This document shows, piece by piece, positions 1 through 6,292 of a stretch of 16,643 bases of DNA. A program made the position numbers and the translations under genes. Origin of the DNA: CAZXTR01 sp964643615. GTDB taxonomy: Bacteria > Pseudomonadota > Alphaproteobacteria > CAAHEQ01 > UBA3637. How positions within the stretch are numbered: the stretch's first letter is position 1; each line of letters starts with the position of its first letter. Below the pieces are notes generated by a model. It searched no databases. It was not told the origin of the DNA and saw nothing but the letters and a program-made list of their open reading frames with translations. The DNA lies in contig CAZXTR010000020.1 of the NCBI GenBank assembly GCA_964643615.1, positions 1 through 16,643 of the forward strand, written 5' to 3'.

Positions 1-1
1 G

Positions 2-367
2 TCTGCCCCCGAAGTCGTTTTGTTTCATTTATACAATATAGCGAAAGAACAACAAGTTCCCTTTTTAATGACAGCACGAAAAACCCCAACGTGGCAATTA
101 CCAGACCTAAAAACCCGCATGAGAACCATTCCTACTTTAACAATTCAACCACCCGACGATTTTTTGATGATGTCGTTGTTGTGTAAAGCTTTTATTTCAA
201 GACAAGTCGATGTTGATAGCGATGTTGTTGCCTATCTTTTAACACATTTAGACCGTTCTTATATTGCCATTCATCAAATTGTCGAATTAGCTGACAATGT
301 ATCATTGTCGCAAAAAAGACGCATTACCATTCCTTTAATCAAAGAAGCTATTCAATCTTTAAAATAA
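2..367 (+). CDS. hda: DnaA-related regulator HdaA, C-terminal part (5' truncated by window edge)
   Basis: This is the 3' part of an Hda/DnaA-like AAA+ protein. In E. coli, Hda bound to the sliding clamp stimulates ATP hydrolysis by DnaA and so prevents re-initiation of replication. The open frame runs in from base 2 with no start in the window; the TTG at 20 lies inside conserved sequence and should not be taken as the start. Visible family features are LFHLYNIAKE, a sensor stretch ending LPDLKTRM, and the helical lid with PPDDFLMMSLLCKAF and VVAYLLTHLDRSY. This ends near where HdaA proteins normally end, without the DNA-binding domain IV of DnaA. The gene converges on kdsB, the two 3' ends overlapping by 16 nt (352-367). 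Family identity is recognised from sequence; the regulatory role is taken from the family. Confidence 0.85.
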   Translation, partial: SAPEVVLFHLYNIAKEQQVPFLMTARKTPTWQLPDLKTRMRTIPTLTIQPPDDFLMMSLLCKAFISRQVDVDSDVVAYLLTHLDRSYIAIHQIVELADNVSLSQKRRITIPLIKEAIQSLK

Positions 368-1125
368 TCTTGAGCTTGTGCCAAATCTTCGGGCGTATTA
401 ATATCAGCGGGAGCATCTTCAATCAACTTCACTGACGAGACAACTAAAGTGGAAATAGTCATACCATTTTCCAACGCCCTCAATTGTTCTAATTTTTCTT
501 GCTTTTCTAAAATTCCTATGGGGCATGCAACAAACCTTTTCAACGCGTCTATTTTATAAACATAAATCCCAATATGCCAATACGCTTTTTCAACCAGGCC
601 TTTGTCACGATTAAAAGGAATAGGACTTCTGGAAAAATACAATGCTCGTCCGTAATTTTGTCCAAAAGGAATCCCTACGGCTATTTTGACATATGTAGGA
701 TTTTGTATATCTTTTAACTCTGTTATTTCTTTGCACACTGTCGCCCAATCCGACCCCGTCTTTTCTAACAAATCAACTAATTGTAAATTTAATTTGGGGT
801 CAACGTTAATGCCATCGCCCTGATAATTCACAACCGTATCGTATTTTGTCCCTTTTGGATCGATTTCTTTTAACGCTGATACTATTCTGTCTGTCCCCGA
901 AGGAAGGCTTGGATCGGTCAATACTGATTGCGCACCAAATTTGCTGACTTCATTAATAATTTCTTTATCCCCTGCGGCAATGTAAATGTCTTTAGCGGGA
1001 TGTTCTTTAACCGCGTGTTCATACACACGCTGAATAACCGTTTTCCCGTTCACCATCGCCAAAGGTTTATTCGGCAACCGAGATGATTTTAGCCGCGTTG
1101 GAATAATAATTGCTATTCTTGACAT
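352..1125 (-). CDS. kdsB: 3-deoxy-manno-octulosonate cytidylyltransferase (CMP-KDO synthetase)
   Basis: KdsB activates KDO with CTP to give CMP-KDO, the donor for the inner core of lipopolysaccharide, in the cytoplasm. The 257-residue product has the usual family length. The N-terminal nucleotide-binding motif IPTRLKSSRLPNKPL is at residues 8-22, SGTDR at 76-80, the metal/CTP-binding VVNYQGD at 98-104, then YFSRSPIPF, HIGIYVY and LEKQEKLEQLRALENG, all typical of KdsB. The residues after QGD (GINVDP) differ from the more usual EPxxxP-like segment, but the core is intact. The start overlaps the end of the HIT gene by 13 nt, so it is the last gene of the HAD-HIT-kdsB operon and probably translationally coupled. 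Its presence implies that the organism still makes KDO-containing LPS. Confidence 0.95.
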   Translation of the reverse strand: MSRIAIIIPTRLKSSRLPNKPLAMVNGKTVIQRVYEHAVKEHPAKDIYIAAGDKEIINEVSKFGAQSVLTDPSLPSGTDRIVSALKEIDPKGTKYDTVVNYQGDGINVDPKLNLQLVDLLEKTGSDWATVCKEITELKDIQNPTYVKIAVGIPFGQNYGRALYFSRSPIPFNRDKGLVEKAYWHIGIYVYKIDALKRFVACPIGILEKQEKLEQLRALENGMTISTLVVSSVKLIEDAPADINTPEDLAQAQDYFKD

Positions 1126-1520
1126 TTTTCTATCTCCTTTTTTATTCTTTCAATAATTATTTTTTTTTCATTTGATGCATAAGGTTTTGATGGCGCACCC
1201 CATACTGTTTCTGGCCACAAAGGATCTTTTTTATAACGACAAATAATATGAATATGCATTTGTGGAGTTTTGTTTCCTATGGTCGCAACGTTTGTTTGAT
1301 CTGGATGAAACAAGTGAAGCATAACTTGTTCCACAATGTTAACTTCGCTAGTTAATTCTAATCTTTCATCCAAAGTTAAATCGCCCAAACAATGAACATC
1401 TTTTCTTCGAGGAACTAAAAAAACCCATGGGTAATCTTTGTTGTCTTCAAATAAAACCGTACATAAACCCAAATTACAAATAAAATCTTTATTTTTTAAG
1501 TTCGCGTGCAATTCAAACAT
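1113..1520 (-). CDS. HIT (histidine triad) family protein, alphaproteobacterial HxHxx subfamily
   Basis: This 135-residue protein of the histidine triad superfamily is probably a nucleotide-binding or nucleotide-hydrolysing enzyme whose substrate cannot be told from the sequence. N-terminal strands are followed by VFLVPRRKDVHCLGDL, then the signature QMHIHIICR with H89 and H91. The third position of the triad is Ile93 instead of His. The following KDPLWPETVWG matches the DPAWPxPVWG tail that I associate with a HIT subfamily common in alphaproteobacteria. The start codon shares one base (TAATG) with the stop of the upstream HAD gene, and the 3' end overlaps kdsB by 13 nt, so the three genes form one tightly packed operon. 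No signal peptide is visible. Confidence 0.85.
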   Translation of the reverse strand: MFELHANLKNKDFICNLGLCTVLFEDNKDYPWVFLVPRRKDVHCLGDLTLDERLELTSEVNIVEQVMLHLFHPDQTNVATIGNKTPQMHIHIICRYKKDPLWPETVWGAPSKPYASNEKKIIIERIKKEIEKCQE

Positions 1521-2268
1521 TATCTTAACCTTTCTAATAAATAATCGGGAATAGCCCCTTCTAATTTTTCAATTTCATCTAAAGAATGCCCCCGTGCGAT
1601 TAAATCCGCAGTAATACCTGTTTTTGTAATCAAAACAGTCTTCAATTCTGCATTTTTCCCACCCAAAATGTCTGTCCGTATGGTATCCCCAACCATTACG
1701 GTTTCTTCGGGCTTTGCTTGCGCTTTATTCAACGTAAAACGGTATACCTCAAGATACGGTTTCCCAATCCAATACACTTGGCCGCCATGTTGTTCATAAT
1801 ATTGAGCAAGACTGCCTTGTGTCACGTATTTTTCAGCCCCTATCATTGAAAAAAAATCNNNNNNNNNNNNNNNNNNNNNNNNNNNNNNNNNNNNNNNNNN
1901 NNNNNNNNNNNNNNNNNNNNNNNNNNNNNNNNNNNNNNNNNNNNNNNNNNNNNNNNNNCCGAACCCGCCACTTTATCCAAAAAATTTTCTTGTATTAATT
2001 TGTATTGAAAAACATCACCTGAAGTAATTACGTCAGTATAATGTTCTCCTTGAATGAAACCGTTTTTTTTGTGCTTTTCTTTAAAATGCGAACTTATCGT
2101 CGTAGCGTTCGATAAAATGTAAATCTTTTTACCCAGGGACATCAATTCTTGACACACCTTTAATGCTGAGGGGTAAAAAGCCTTTCCATCCCACAAAACA
2201 CCAAAAACATCAATAATAAAAACGTGGTAAAAAGACGTTATATCTAGCAATGATTTTATTTTTTTCAT
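1520..2268 (-). CDS. HAD-superfamily IIA hydrolase (TIGR01459-like), interrupted by an assembly gap
   Basis: This is one HAD-IIA (NagD-like) phosphatase gene split by the N run. The N-terminal part (1959-2268) has VFIIDVFGVLWDGKAFYP, with nucleophile D20 and DxF rather than DxD as expected for this subfamily, and the motif II region YILSNATT. The C-terminal part (1520-1858) starts DFFSMIGAEKYVTQGSLAQYYEQ and has the motif III lysine in GKPYLEVY and motif IV VGDTIRTDILGG. With 100 N the halves are in different frames; a true gap length of 3n+2 would join them. About 215 residues are visible against roughly 285 for the family, so the real gap is probably near 200 nt. The substrate is unknown, probably a small phosphorylated metabolite. 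The start overlaps the stop of the decayed ppa gene by ATGA; the stop overlaps the HIT start. Confidence 0.85.
1859..1958. other. Assembly gap (100 N) inside the HAD gene
   Basis: Exactly 100 undetermined bases, the conventional placeholder for a gap of unknown size. The flanking coding sequence belongs to the same HAD-IIA gene; by family length the missing stretch is likely about 200 nt. Confidence 0.98.
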
Positions 2269-2812
2269 AAAACAAATGTGCCTTTTTTAATTAATTTCAA
2301 TTTTTTATCATATGCACGAAAAGTTTGCCTAATAATTGCTTCAGATTTGACTTAAAAATAGGCGATTTAACCTCTTTATTTTCTAATACTTTATAATTTT
2401 GGGAAAAAATTGCAACATTTTTAAACAATGTGACGGCAATTGGCCAATATCAGTATAATGATAAAATTCTGGATCTTCTGAATGAATAGAGCTTTTTTTA
2501 CCGTCTTTTTTCACTTAACCAATCATATACATAATGCCAATCTGTCTGTCCACATTACACTCAAAAGTGACTCTGTTTCTTTCCCTAAAACTAAAACATC
2601 CAAAAGGCCATTATCATCACAATAGCTTTGAGGAATAAAACCATAATTTTTAAGATAGTGCACAGCACTGTATAAAATTCTATCGACACACAACATACCA
2701 ATTTTTATCTAATTCATATTTTCCAGAAATCCTTCAGAAACTTCTATTACTACCAACATGGTTTCAGAGAGAGATTTGTACCTCTGCTAACATCATGATA
2801 TGGATGCTTTTT
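2265..2812 (-). pseudogene. ppa: Decayed family I inorganic pyrophosphatase
   Basis: The minus strand holds a nearly full-length soluble inorganic pyrophosphatase (the enzyme that splits pyrophosphate to two phosphates) scattered over all three frames. Reading 5' to 3' I see HPYHDVSRGTN (from 2806), SETMLVVIEVSEG, the active-site motif GKYELDKNW, then LCVDRILYSAVHYLKNYGFIP, YCDDNGLLDVLVLG, RQIGIMYMIG, HSEDPEFYHYTDIGQLPSH, NYKVLENKEVK and finally IIRQTFRAYDKKLKLIKKG. At least four frame changes, an internal TAA in the middle part and loss of an Asp in the DDxDPLD motif (here DDNGLLD) make it non-functional. The length, about 548 nt, fits an intact gene of about 180 codons, so decay is by point changes and small indels. 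Its stop (2265-2267) still overlaps the HAD start as ATGA, a relic of operon coupling. No plausible start codon remains. The VDRILYSAVHY version differs from the FMxTxMxYP form I associate with alphaproteobacterial Ppa. Confidence 0.88.
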
Positions 2813-2929
2813 TTATAATTCTTTGGTTGATTTATTATGCGAAGCTATTCATTTTTAAAATAAAAATAAAGGTTTGTTAATATTTTTTGTTTACATTTTA
2901 TATTTGTTTTTAACATACGGAGGTATAAA
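2813..2929 (+). promoter_or_regulatory. Upstream region of lemA with ribosome binding site
   Basis: This AT-rich stretch between the ppa pseudogene start and lemA must hold the lemA promoter. A weak candidate is TTGTTA (2874-2879) with TTATAT (2898-2903), spacing 18. The ribosome binding site GGAGG at 2919-2923, six bases before the ATG at 2930, is strong and fixes the lemA start. Confidence 0.35.
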
Positions 2930-3490
2930 ATGACTGTATTATTAATTTTGCTAGTTGTATTCATTACTTTTATCGTATTTATGTACAATTCTCTTGTTCT
3001 TGCTAGACAACGTGTACGGGAAGGATGGAGCGACATTGATGTCCAACTAAAACGTCGATATGATTTGATTCCTAATTTGGTAGAGACTGTCAAAGGTTAC
3101 ACCAAACACGAATCAAACACCTTGCAAAGTGTGATTAAAGCGCGTAACATGGCAATGTCCGTCCACGGTAATAGTACAGATCGGAGCAATGTCGAAAATG
3201 CATTAAGCAACACCTTAAAATCTATTTTTGCATTGTCCGAAGCTTATCCTGACTTAAAAGCCGATTCTTCTTTTATACAATTACAACAAGAAATTGCTGA
3301 CACCGAAGACAAAATCAGCGCGTCCAGAAGGTTTTACAATTCAACCGTATTAAGTATGAACACTCGCGTTGAAATGTTTCCTTCTTCTTTGATTGCTAAA
3401 GTTTTTCATTTTGAAAAAGAAGATTTTTTTGAATCCAGTGAAGACGAAAAAGAAGTCATAAAAAAAACACCCGAAATATCTTTTAAATAA
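2930..3490 (+). CDS. lemA: LemA family protein
   Basis: This 186-residue LemA-family protein has an N-terminal membrane segment (about residues 2-22, LLILLVVFITFIVFMYNSLV) followed by the conserved helical LemA domain: ARQRVREGWSDIDVQLKRRYDLIPNLVETVKGYTKHE at residues 25-61, then SVIKARNMAM and RRFYNSTVLSMNTRVEMFPSSLIA near the end, and a charged C-terminal tail. LemA proteins are membrane-anchored coiled helices of poorly defined function, often encoded next to HtpX-like or TPM-domain proteins. Here the M48 protease follows after 12 nt, so the two are almost certainly co-transcribed. A GGAGG site six bases upstream supports the start. The molecular role is not known; a partnership with the protease is inferred from adjacency. 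Confidence 0.93.
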   Translation: MTVLLILLVVFITFIVFMYNSLVLARQRVREGWSDIDVQLKRRYDLIPNLVETVKGYTKHESNTLQSVIKARNMAMSVHGNSTDRSNVENALSNTLKSIFALSEAYPDLKADSSFIQLQQEIADTEDKISASRRFYNSTVLSMNTRVEMFPSSLIAKVFHFEKEDFFESSEDEKEVIKKTPEISFK

Positions 3491-3502
3491 ACAGAGGAAC
3501 AG

Positions 3503-4483
3503 ATGCCTACATTAACAGTTTACGATCACATCACGAAAAACAATGTTAAAACTATTTTTTTGTGTTTGTTGTTTCCTTTTGCAATATCTATACTAACAAC
3601 AATTATACTTTTTTCTGTAATGTTGTTTGTAATTAAAGAAGTTCCAACAGAAAGCGGAGGGCATCTTTTAAACAAAGAGTCTCTTTGGCTTGCAATGAAT
3701 TTGACGTATTCTAACTTGCCTATCGTTTTAGGATGGATTTTGAGTCTAACAACATTGTGGACTCTTTATGCGTTTTGGAGAGGAGATCGCATGATTCTTT
3801 CAATGACAAAAGCATCTCCTCTAACGCGCAAAGAATATATCAATGTTTATTGCACAGTCCAAAATGTAGCAATTACAGCAGGACTGCCTGAACCAAAAAT
3901 GTATATCATCGACGACGATTCTTTAAATGCTTTTACCACAGGATACAGTCCAAAAACAGCCTCTATCGCCCTTACAAAAGGAGCTATAGAAAAGTTGTCC
4001 CCTTTGGAATTAGGAGGGGTCATTGCTCATGAAATGGCACATATTGGCAACAGAGATATTCGTTTAAATTTAGCAATTATTGTGATTATGAATGTTTTTG
4101 TGTTTTTGTTAGATTTCGTTTTGCGCATATTTCTCCATTGCGGACGCAATAAAAATCCATCTAAAATAACTCCTTTTTTTATCCCAATTATAATTGCTTT
4201 ATTTGTTTTTAATTTGTTTTTAGCGCCGTTTTTATTTTTTGCCATATCTCGCACACGGGAGTATGCGGCTGATGCTACAGGCGCTTTATTGACTCGAAAC
4301 CCGCACGCACTAGCTTCTGCTTTGCGCAAAATTTCAAATGATGCACATGTTGAAGTTTTAGCCGACAATAAATCCATGGCAACGGCTTGCATTGCTGACC
4401 CTTATGCTAAACATTTACTGTTTTCTAATTCAACGCATCCACCCATCAAACAGCGGATCTCTCGATTAGAAAAAATGGCGTAA
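3503..4483 (+). CDS. M48 family (HtpX-like) membrane zinc metalloprotease
   Basis: This 326-residue integral membrane protease of the M48 family is probably involved in quality control of membrane proteins. Hydrophobic segments lie at about 18-44, 72-91, 188-210 and 224-248. The zinc motif HEMAH is at 176-180 (H176, E177, H180), followed by IGNRD; the third ligand is expected to be E253 in REYAADATGAL. LNAFTTGYSPKTASIALTKGA (141-161) and a C-terminal STHPPIKQRISRLEKM (310-325) are typical of HtpX-type enzymes. Starting ATG 3503 is preceded by AGAGGAACAG. It follows lemA by 12 nt, a pairing seen in many bacteria. It is not clearly the heat-shock HtpX itself, since the N-terminus before the first membrane segment is longer than in E. 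coli HtpX, so I leave the symbol open. Nothing follows on this strand until 7758. Confidence 0.92.
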   Translation: MPTLTVYDHITKNNVKTIFLCLLFPFAISILTTIILFSVMLFVIKEVPTESGGHLLNKESLWLAMNLTYSNLPIVLGWILSLTTLWTLYAFWRGDRMILSMTKASPLTRKEYINVYCTVQNVAITAGLPEPKMYIIDDDSLNAFTTGYSPKTASIALTKGAIEKLSPLELGGVIAHEMAHIGNRDIRLNLAIIVIMNVFVFLLDFVLRIFLHCGRNKNPSKITPFFIPIIIALFVFNLFLAPFLFFAISRTREYAADATGALLTRNPHALASALRKISNDAHVEVLADNKSMATACIADPYAKHLLFSNSTHPPIKQRISRLEKMA

Positions 4484-4772
4484 TTAAAAAATTAATTTTT
4501 AGAAAAACCTTAAATAGGCCTGTTTCTGTTTTTGTAGCATATCTAACGCAACATGAACTTTTCCTAAGGTCATTATAATAAAAAAAACATCCAAACTTAT
4601 TACAACAATCGTCCATTTTTGTTAATCATTATAAATGAAAGATATTTTATGGGATGCTACATTAAATCAAAATGAGCGACACCCAAAAAGGCCTTGCACA
4701 AAAAAGAGAAAATAAATCATTGTACGGTTTTATTTCCTTTTTTTGTTGTTATTGACACGCACAGTATTTTAA
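4484..4772. other. Convergent intergenic region, nothing recognised
   Basis: This is AT-rich sequence between the 3' ends of the M48 protease (+) and the smaller ankyrin-like gene (-). It begins with a 14-bp palindrome (4487-4500), and near 4710-4735 there is a weak AAATAAA / TTTATTT pair followed on the minus strand by a T-run, which might help terminate the ankyrin-like transcript. Short ORFs of 22-26 codons on either strand show no family resemblance. Confidence 0.5.
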
Positions 4773-5228
4773 TTATACAAGCGTTTTTGACTTATTTCTT
4801 TTGGCTTTTTCCATTACTATTTCTTCAAATGTCACCGCCGGCCGTTGGCTAAAATCTAAACTATATGGAACATTCGCCTGCTTATTACATAAAGGAAAAT
4901 CCAATACAATAAGAACCCCTTTTTCTCTTAATCGTTCTAATGCCGTTTTCCCTTCTTTGTTTTTTTCCTTAAAATCAACACCATTATTAACAAGATATGT
5001 AATGCATCGATACGCCTCATAGTCAATAGCTATATGCAAAATTCTTTGCCCTTTACTCCCCTCTATAATAGAGGGGGATCGCTTAGCTAATTCTATAAAG
5101 ATATCCTCCTTTTTTGAAGCAAAGAATTTTTCCACTTCTTTACTGTCGTCTTTAATATCCATCACGTATTCGGTTAATTTTTTTAAATCTCTTAATTTTT
5201 CTATTTTCTCCAATTCTTCAGGTGTCAT
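4773..5228 (-). CDS. Small ankyrin-repeat-like protein, paralog of the 5461-6060 gene
   Basis: This 151-residue protein of unknown function has no signal peptide or membrane segment and is rich in Lys and Glu. Residues 1-25 form a charged helical leader beginning MTPEELEKIE. Residues 59-91 (KGQRILHIAIDYEAYRC...VNNGVDFKEKNK) read as one ankyrin repeat, with EGKTALERLREKG beginning a second. The C-terminus is basic (TFEEIVMEKAKRNKSKT). It shares its first ten residues and the block KKEDIFIELAKRSPSIIEG (39-57) with the neighbouring 199-residue protein (GKNDLFIELVKKEPSMVDG at 99-117), so the two are paralogs and this one lacks about 60 residues in the middle. A GAGGGA ribosome site at 5235-5240 supports the start. 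No separate promoter is evident; an 11-bp inverted repeat lies just upstream. Ankyrin proteins are common effectors in intracellular bacteria, but a host role here is only a guess. Confidence 0.75.
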   Translation of the reverse strand: MTPEELEKIEKLRDLKKLTEYVMDIKDDSKEVEKFFASKKEDIFIELAKRSPSIIEGSKGQRILHIAIDYEAYRCITYLVNNGVDFKEKNKEGKTALERLREKGVLIVLDFPLCNKQANVPYSLDFSQRPAVTFEEIVMEKAKRNKSKTLV

Positions 5229-5240
5229 TTTTTGTCCCTC

Positions 5241-5273
5241 TTTTTAAGTTACGCTTGCGTTCTAACTTAAAAA
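5241..5273 (-). terminator. Perfect 11-bp inverted repeat flanked by T/A runs (terminator-like hairpin)
   Basis: Arms 5241-5251 (TTTTTAAGTTA) and 5263-5273 (TAACTTAAAAA) are exactly complementary around an 11-nt loop that itself contains CGC..GCG. The arms begin and end in runs of T and A, so a weak bidirectional terminator is plausible, although the stem is almost all A/T. It overlaps the stop of the 62-codon ORF and lies 13 bases before the start codon of the smaller ankyrin-like gene, next to its ribosome binding site, so it could instead act as a leader hairpin for that gene. Confidence 0.45.
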
Positions 5274-5455
5274 TGATTTAGAGTTAATGATTTTGTCGTA
5301 CCTTTACGTAAACGACTATAAACAAATTCTAGCGTTGTTATTGTTTGAATACTTTTTGTTCTGGGCTTCAAATCAACAATGCGTGGGCAGGGCACTTTAC
5401 CCTTCATCAATAGATTTTCAAATCCACCTAAAGATACAAATGAACCGCCACACAT
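5267..5455 (-). CDS. Possible small protein or fragment of a third ankyrin-like paralog
   Basis: This 62-codon ORF lies between the two ankyrin-like paralogs, starting 5 bases after the stop of the 199-residue gene and ending inside the inverted repeat at 5241-5273. The upstream AAAGA is a poor ribosome site. I recognise no family. Its second half, PRIVDLKPRTKSIQTITTLE, followed by a basic tail, loosely resembles the C-termini of both neighbours: a short acidic/proline stretch, T-[F/L]-E, then a Lys/Arg-rich end with a KS/SKT motif. The best guess is a remnant C-terminus of a third family member. It may not be translated. Confidence 0.3.
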   Translation of the reverse strand: MCGGSFVSLGGFENLLMKGKVPCPRIVDLKPRTKSIQTITTLEFVYSRLRKGTTKSLTLNHF

Positions 5456-5460
5456 ATTCT

Positions 5461-6060
5461 TTATTCGCGCGTTTTTGATTGCCCTATCATTTCTATTACC
5501 CTTCTTTTAAATGTAAGCGTTATTGGCAGTTTCAATATGCCATTACGCGGTTCATTTTGAACGGTATAAGATATTCTGTCATCAATCCTTTTAGTGATCG
5601 ATTTTTTAATTTTTGTTTCTTTTATTTTACGTCTTGTTTCTTTTATATAATCTTTACTCTTTTCCGAGTCCTGTAAAGTGGGAAGATCCAAAAGTTGCTT
5701 CCCTAGCTGACCATCAACCATCGACGGTTCCTTTTTAACTAACTCTATAAAAAGATCATTTTTTCCTAAAACAATCGCAAGAACTGCTAATCCTTCCAAG
5801 CCACGAACTTGACTTTTATTAATTACAAACAATGCTAATTCTTTTTTCCCAAGTTCGATTGCTTGACAAAGAAACGAATATAAATTAGTTTTATCTGATT
5901 TTTTAATCACTTTTTTAATCGTCTCTTCGTTTGCATTCATCAACAAATTTTTAAAAAAAGACTCCATTTCTTCTGGTTTTTGTCTGTTTTTTTTCATAAA
6001 TTCAATCAACGATTTTAAATCATTTGAACTTTCTATTTTTTTTAACTCTTCAGGTGTCAT
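5461..6060 (-). CDS. Ankyrin-like helical protein, longer paralog
   Basis: This 199-residue cytoplasmic protein of unknown function has a leader MTPEELKKIESSNDLKSLIE (1-20) that is nearly the same as in the smaller neighbour. It is followed by paired helices that read as degenerate ankyrin units: LYSFLCQAIELGKKELALFV (60-79) and LAVLAIVLGKNDLFIELVKK (91-110). Residues 132-160 are a Lys-rich, probably coiled region (KSKDYIKETRRKIKETKIKK), and the C-terminus ends in TFKRRVIEMIGQSKT. No enzyme motif is visible. The start is supported by AAAGGAGT at 6067-6074 and a near-consensus promoter at 6089-6117, making it the first gene of a cluster with the 62-codon ORF and the 151-residue paralog. The family, and any role in host interaction, are unknown. 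Confidence 0.75.
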   Translation of the reverse strand: MTPEELKKIESSNDLKSLIEFMKKNRQKPEEMESFFKNLLMNANEETIKKVIKKSDKTNLYSFLCQAIELGKKELALFVINKSQVRGLEGLAVLAIVLGKNDLFIELVKKEPSMVDGQLGKQLLDLPTLQDSEKSKDYIKETRRKIKETKIKKSITKRIDDRISYTVQNEPRNGILKLPITLTFKRRVIEMIGQSKTRE

Positions 6061-6088
6061 TTTTACTCCTTTTTTTGTTTAAAAATTA

Positions 6089-6117
6089 AATATAAATCAA
6101 AAAACATCTAAAGTCAA
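6089..6117 (-). promoter_or_regulatory. Sigma70-type promoter of the ankyrin-like cluster
   Basis: On the minus strand, TTGACT (6112-6117) and TATATT (6089-6094) are separated by exactly 17 bases. Transcription would begin near 6082, leaving about 20 nt of leader that includes the AAAGGAG site before the ATG at 6060. This is the best-matching promoter in the window together with the one before rpe. Confidence 0.65.
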
Positions 6118-6292
6118 CTTTTTGTCATTCTTTTTGTATATTTTTTTATAAAAATATTATTCTTCAAATATCTCCGCTTCGTTTCCCAGCATATTCAATC
6201 ACTATTTCTGTAAAAATGAAGAGATGATAAAACTAAATCCTTTACACTTCTTGCAAAGATGGATACCGACGATTATACCAAATCGCAATTAA

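Noticed and set aside
2845..3093. 82-codon minus-strand open frame overlapping lemA
   Set aside because: It lies antisense to the conserved LemA N-terminus; no recognisable family.
4027..4392. 121-codon minus-strand open frame inside the M48 protease
   Set aside because: It is antisense to a clearly conserved gene with no ribosome site or family resemblance.
4487..4500. 14-bp palindrome AAAAATTAATTTTT after the M48 gene
   Set aside because: All A/T with no loop; unlikely to form a stable RNA hairpin and expected by chance in such AT-rich sequence.
4635..4715. 26-codon plus-strand ORF in the convergent intergenic region
   Set aside because: No ribosome site, no family resemblance, length within chance expectation.
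5287..5676. Two plus-strand open frames opposite the ankyrin-like genes
   Set aside because: They are rich in Phe/Tyr/Cys as expected from the complement of Lys-rich coding sequence; no start signals.
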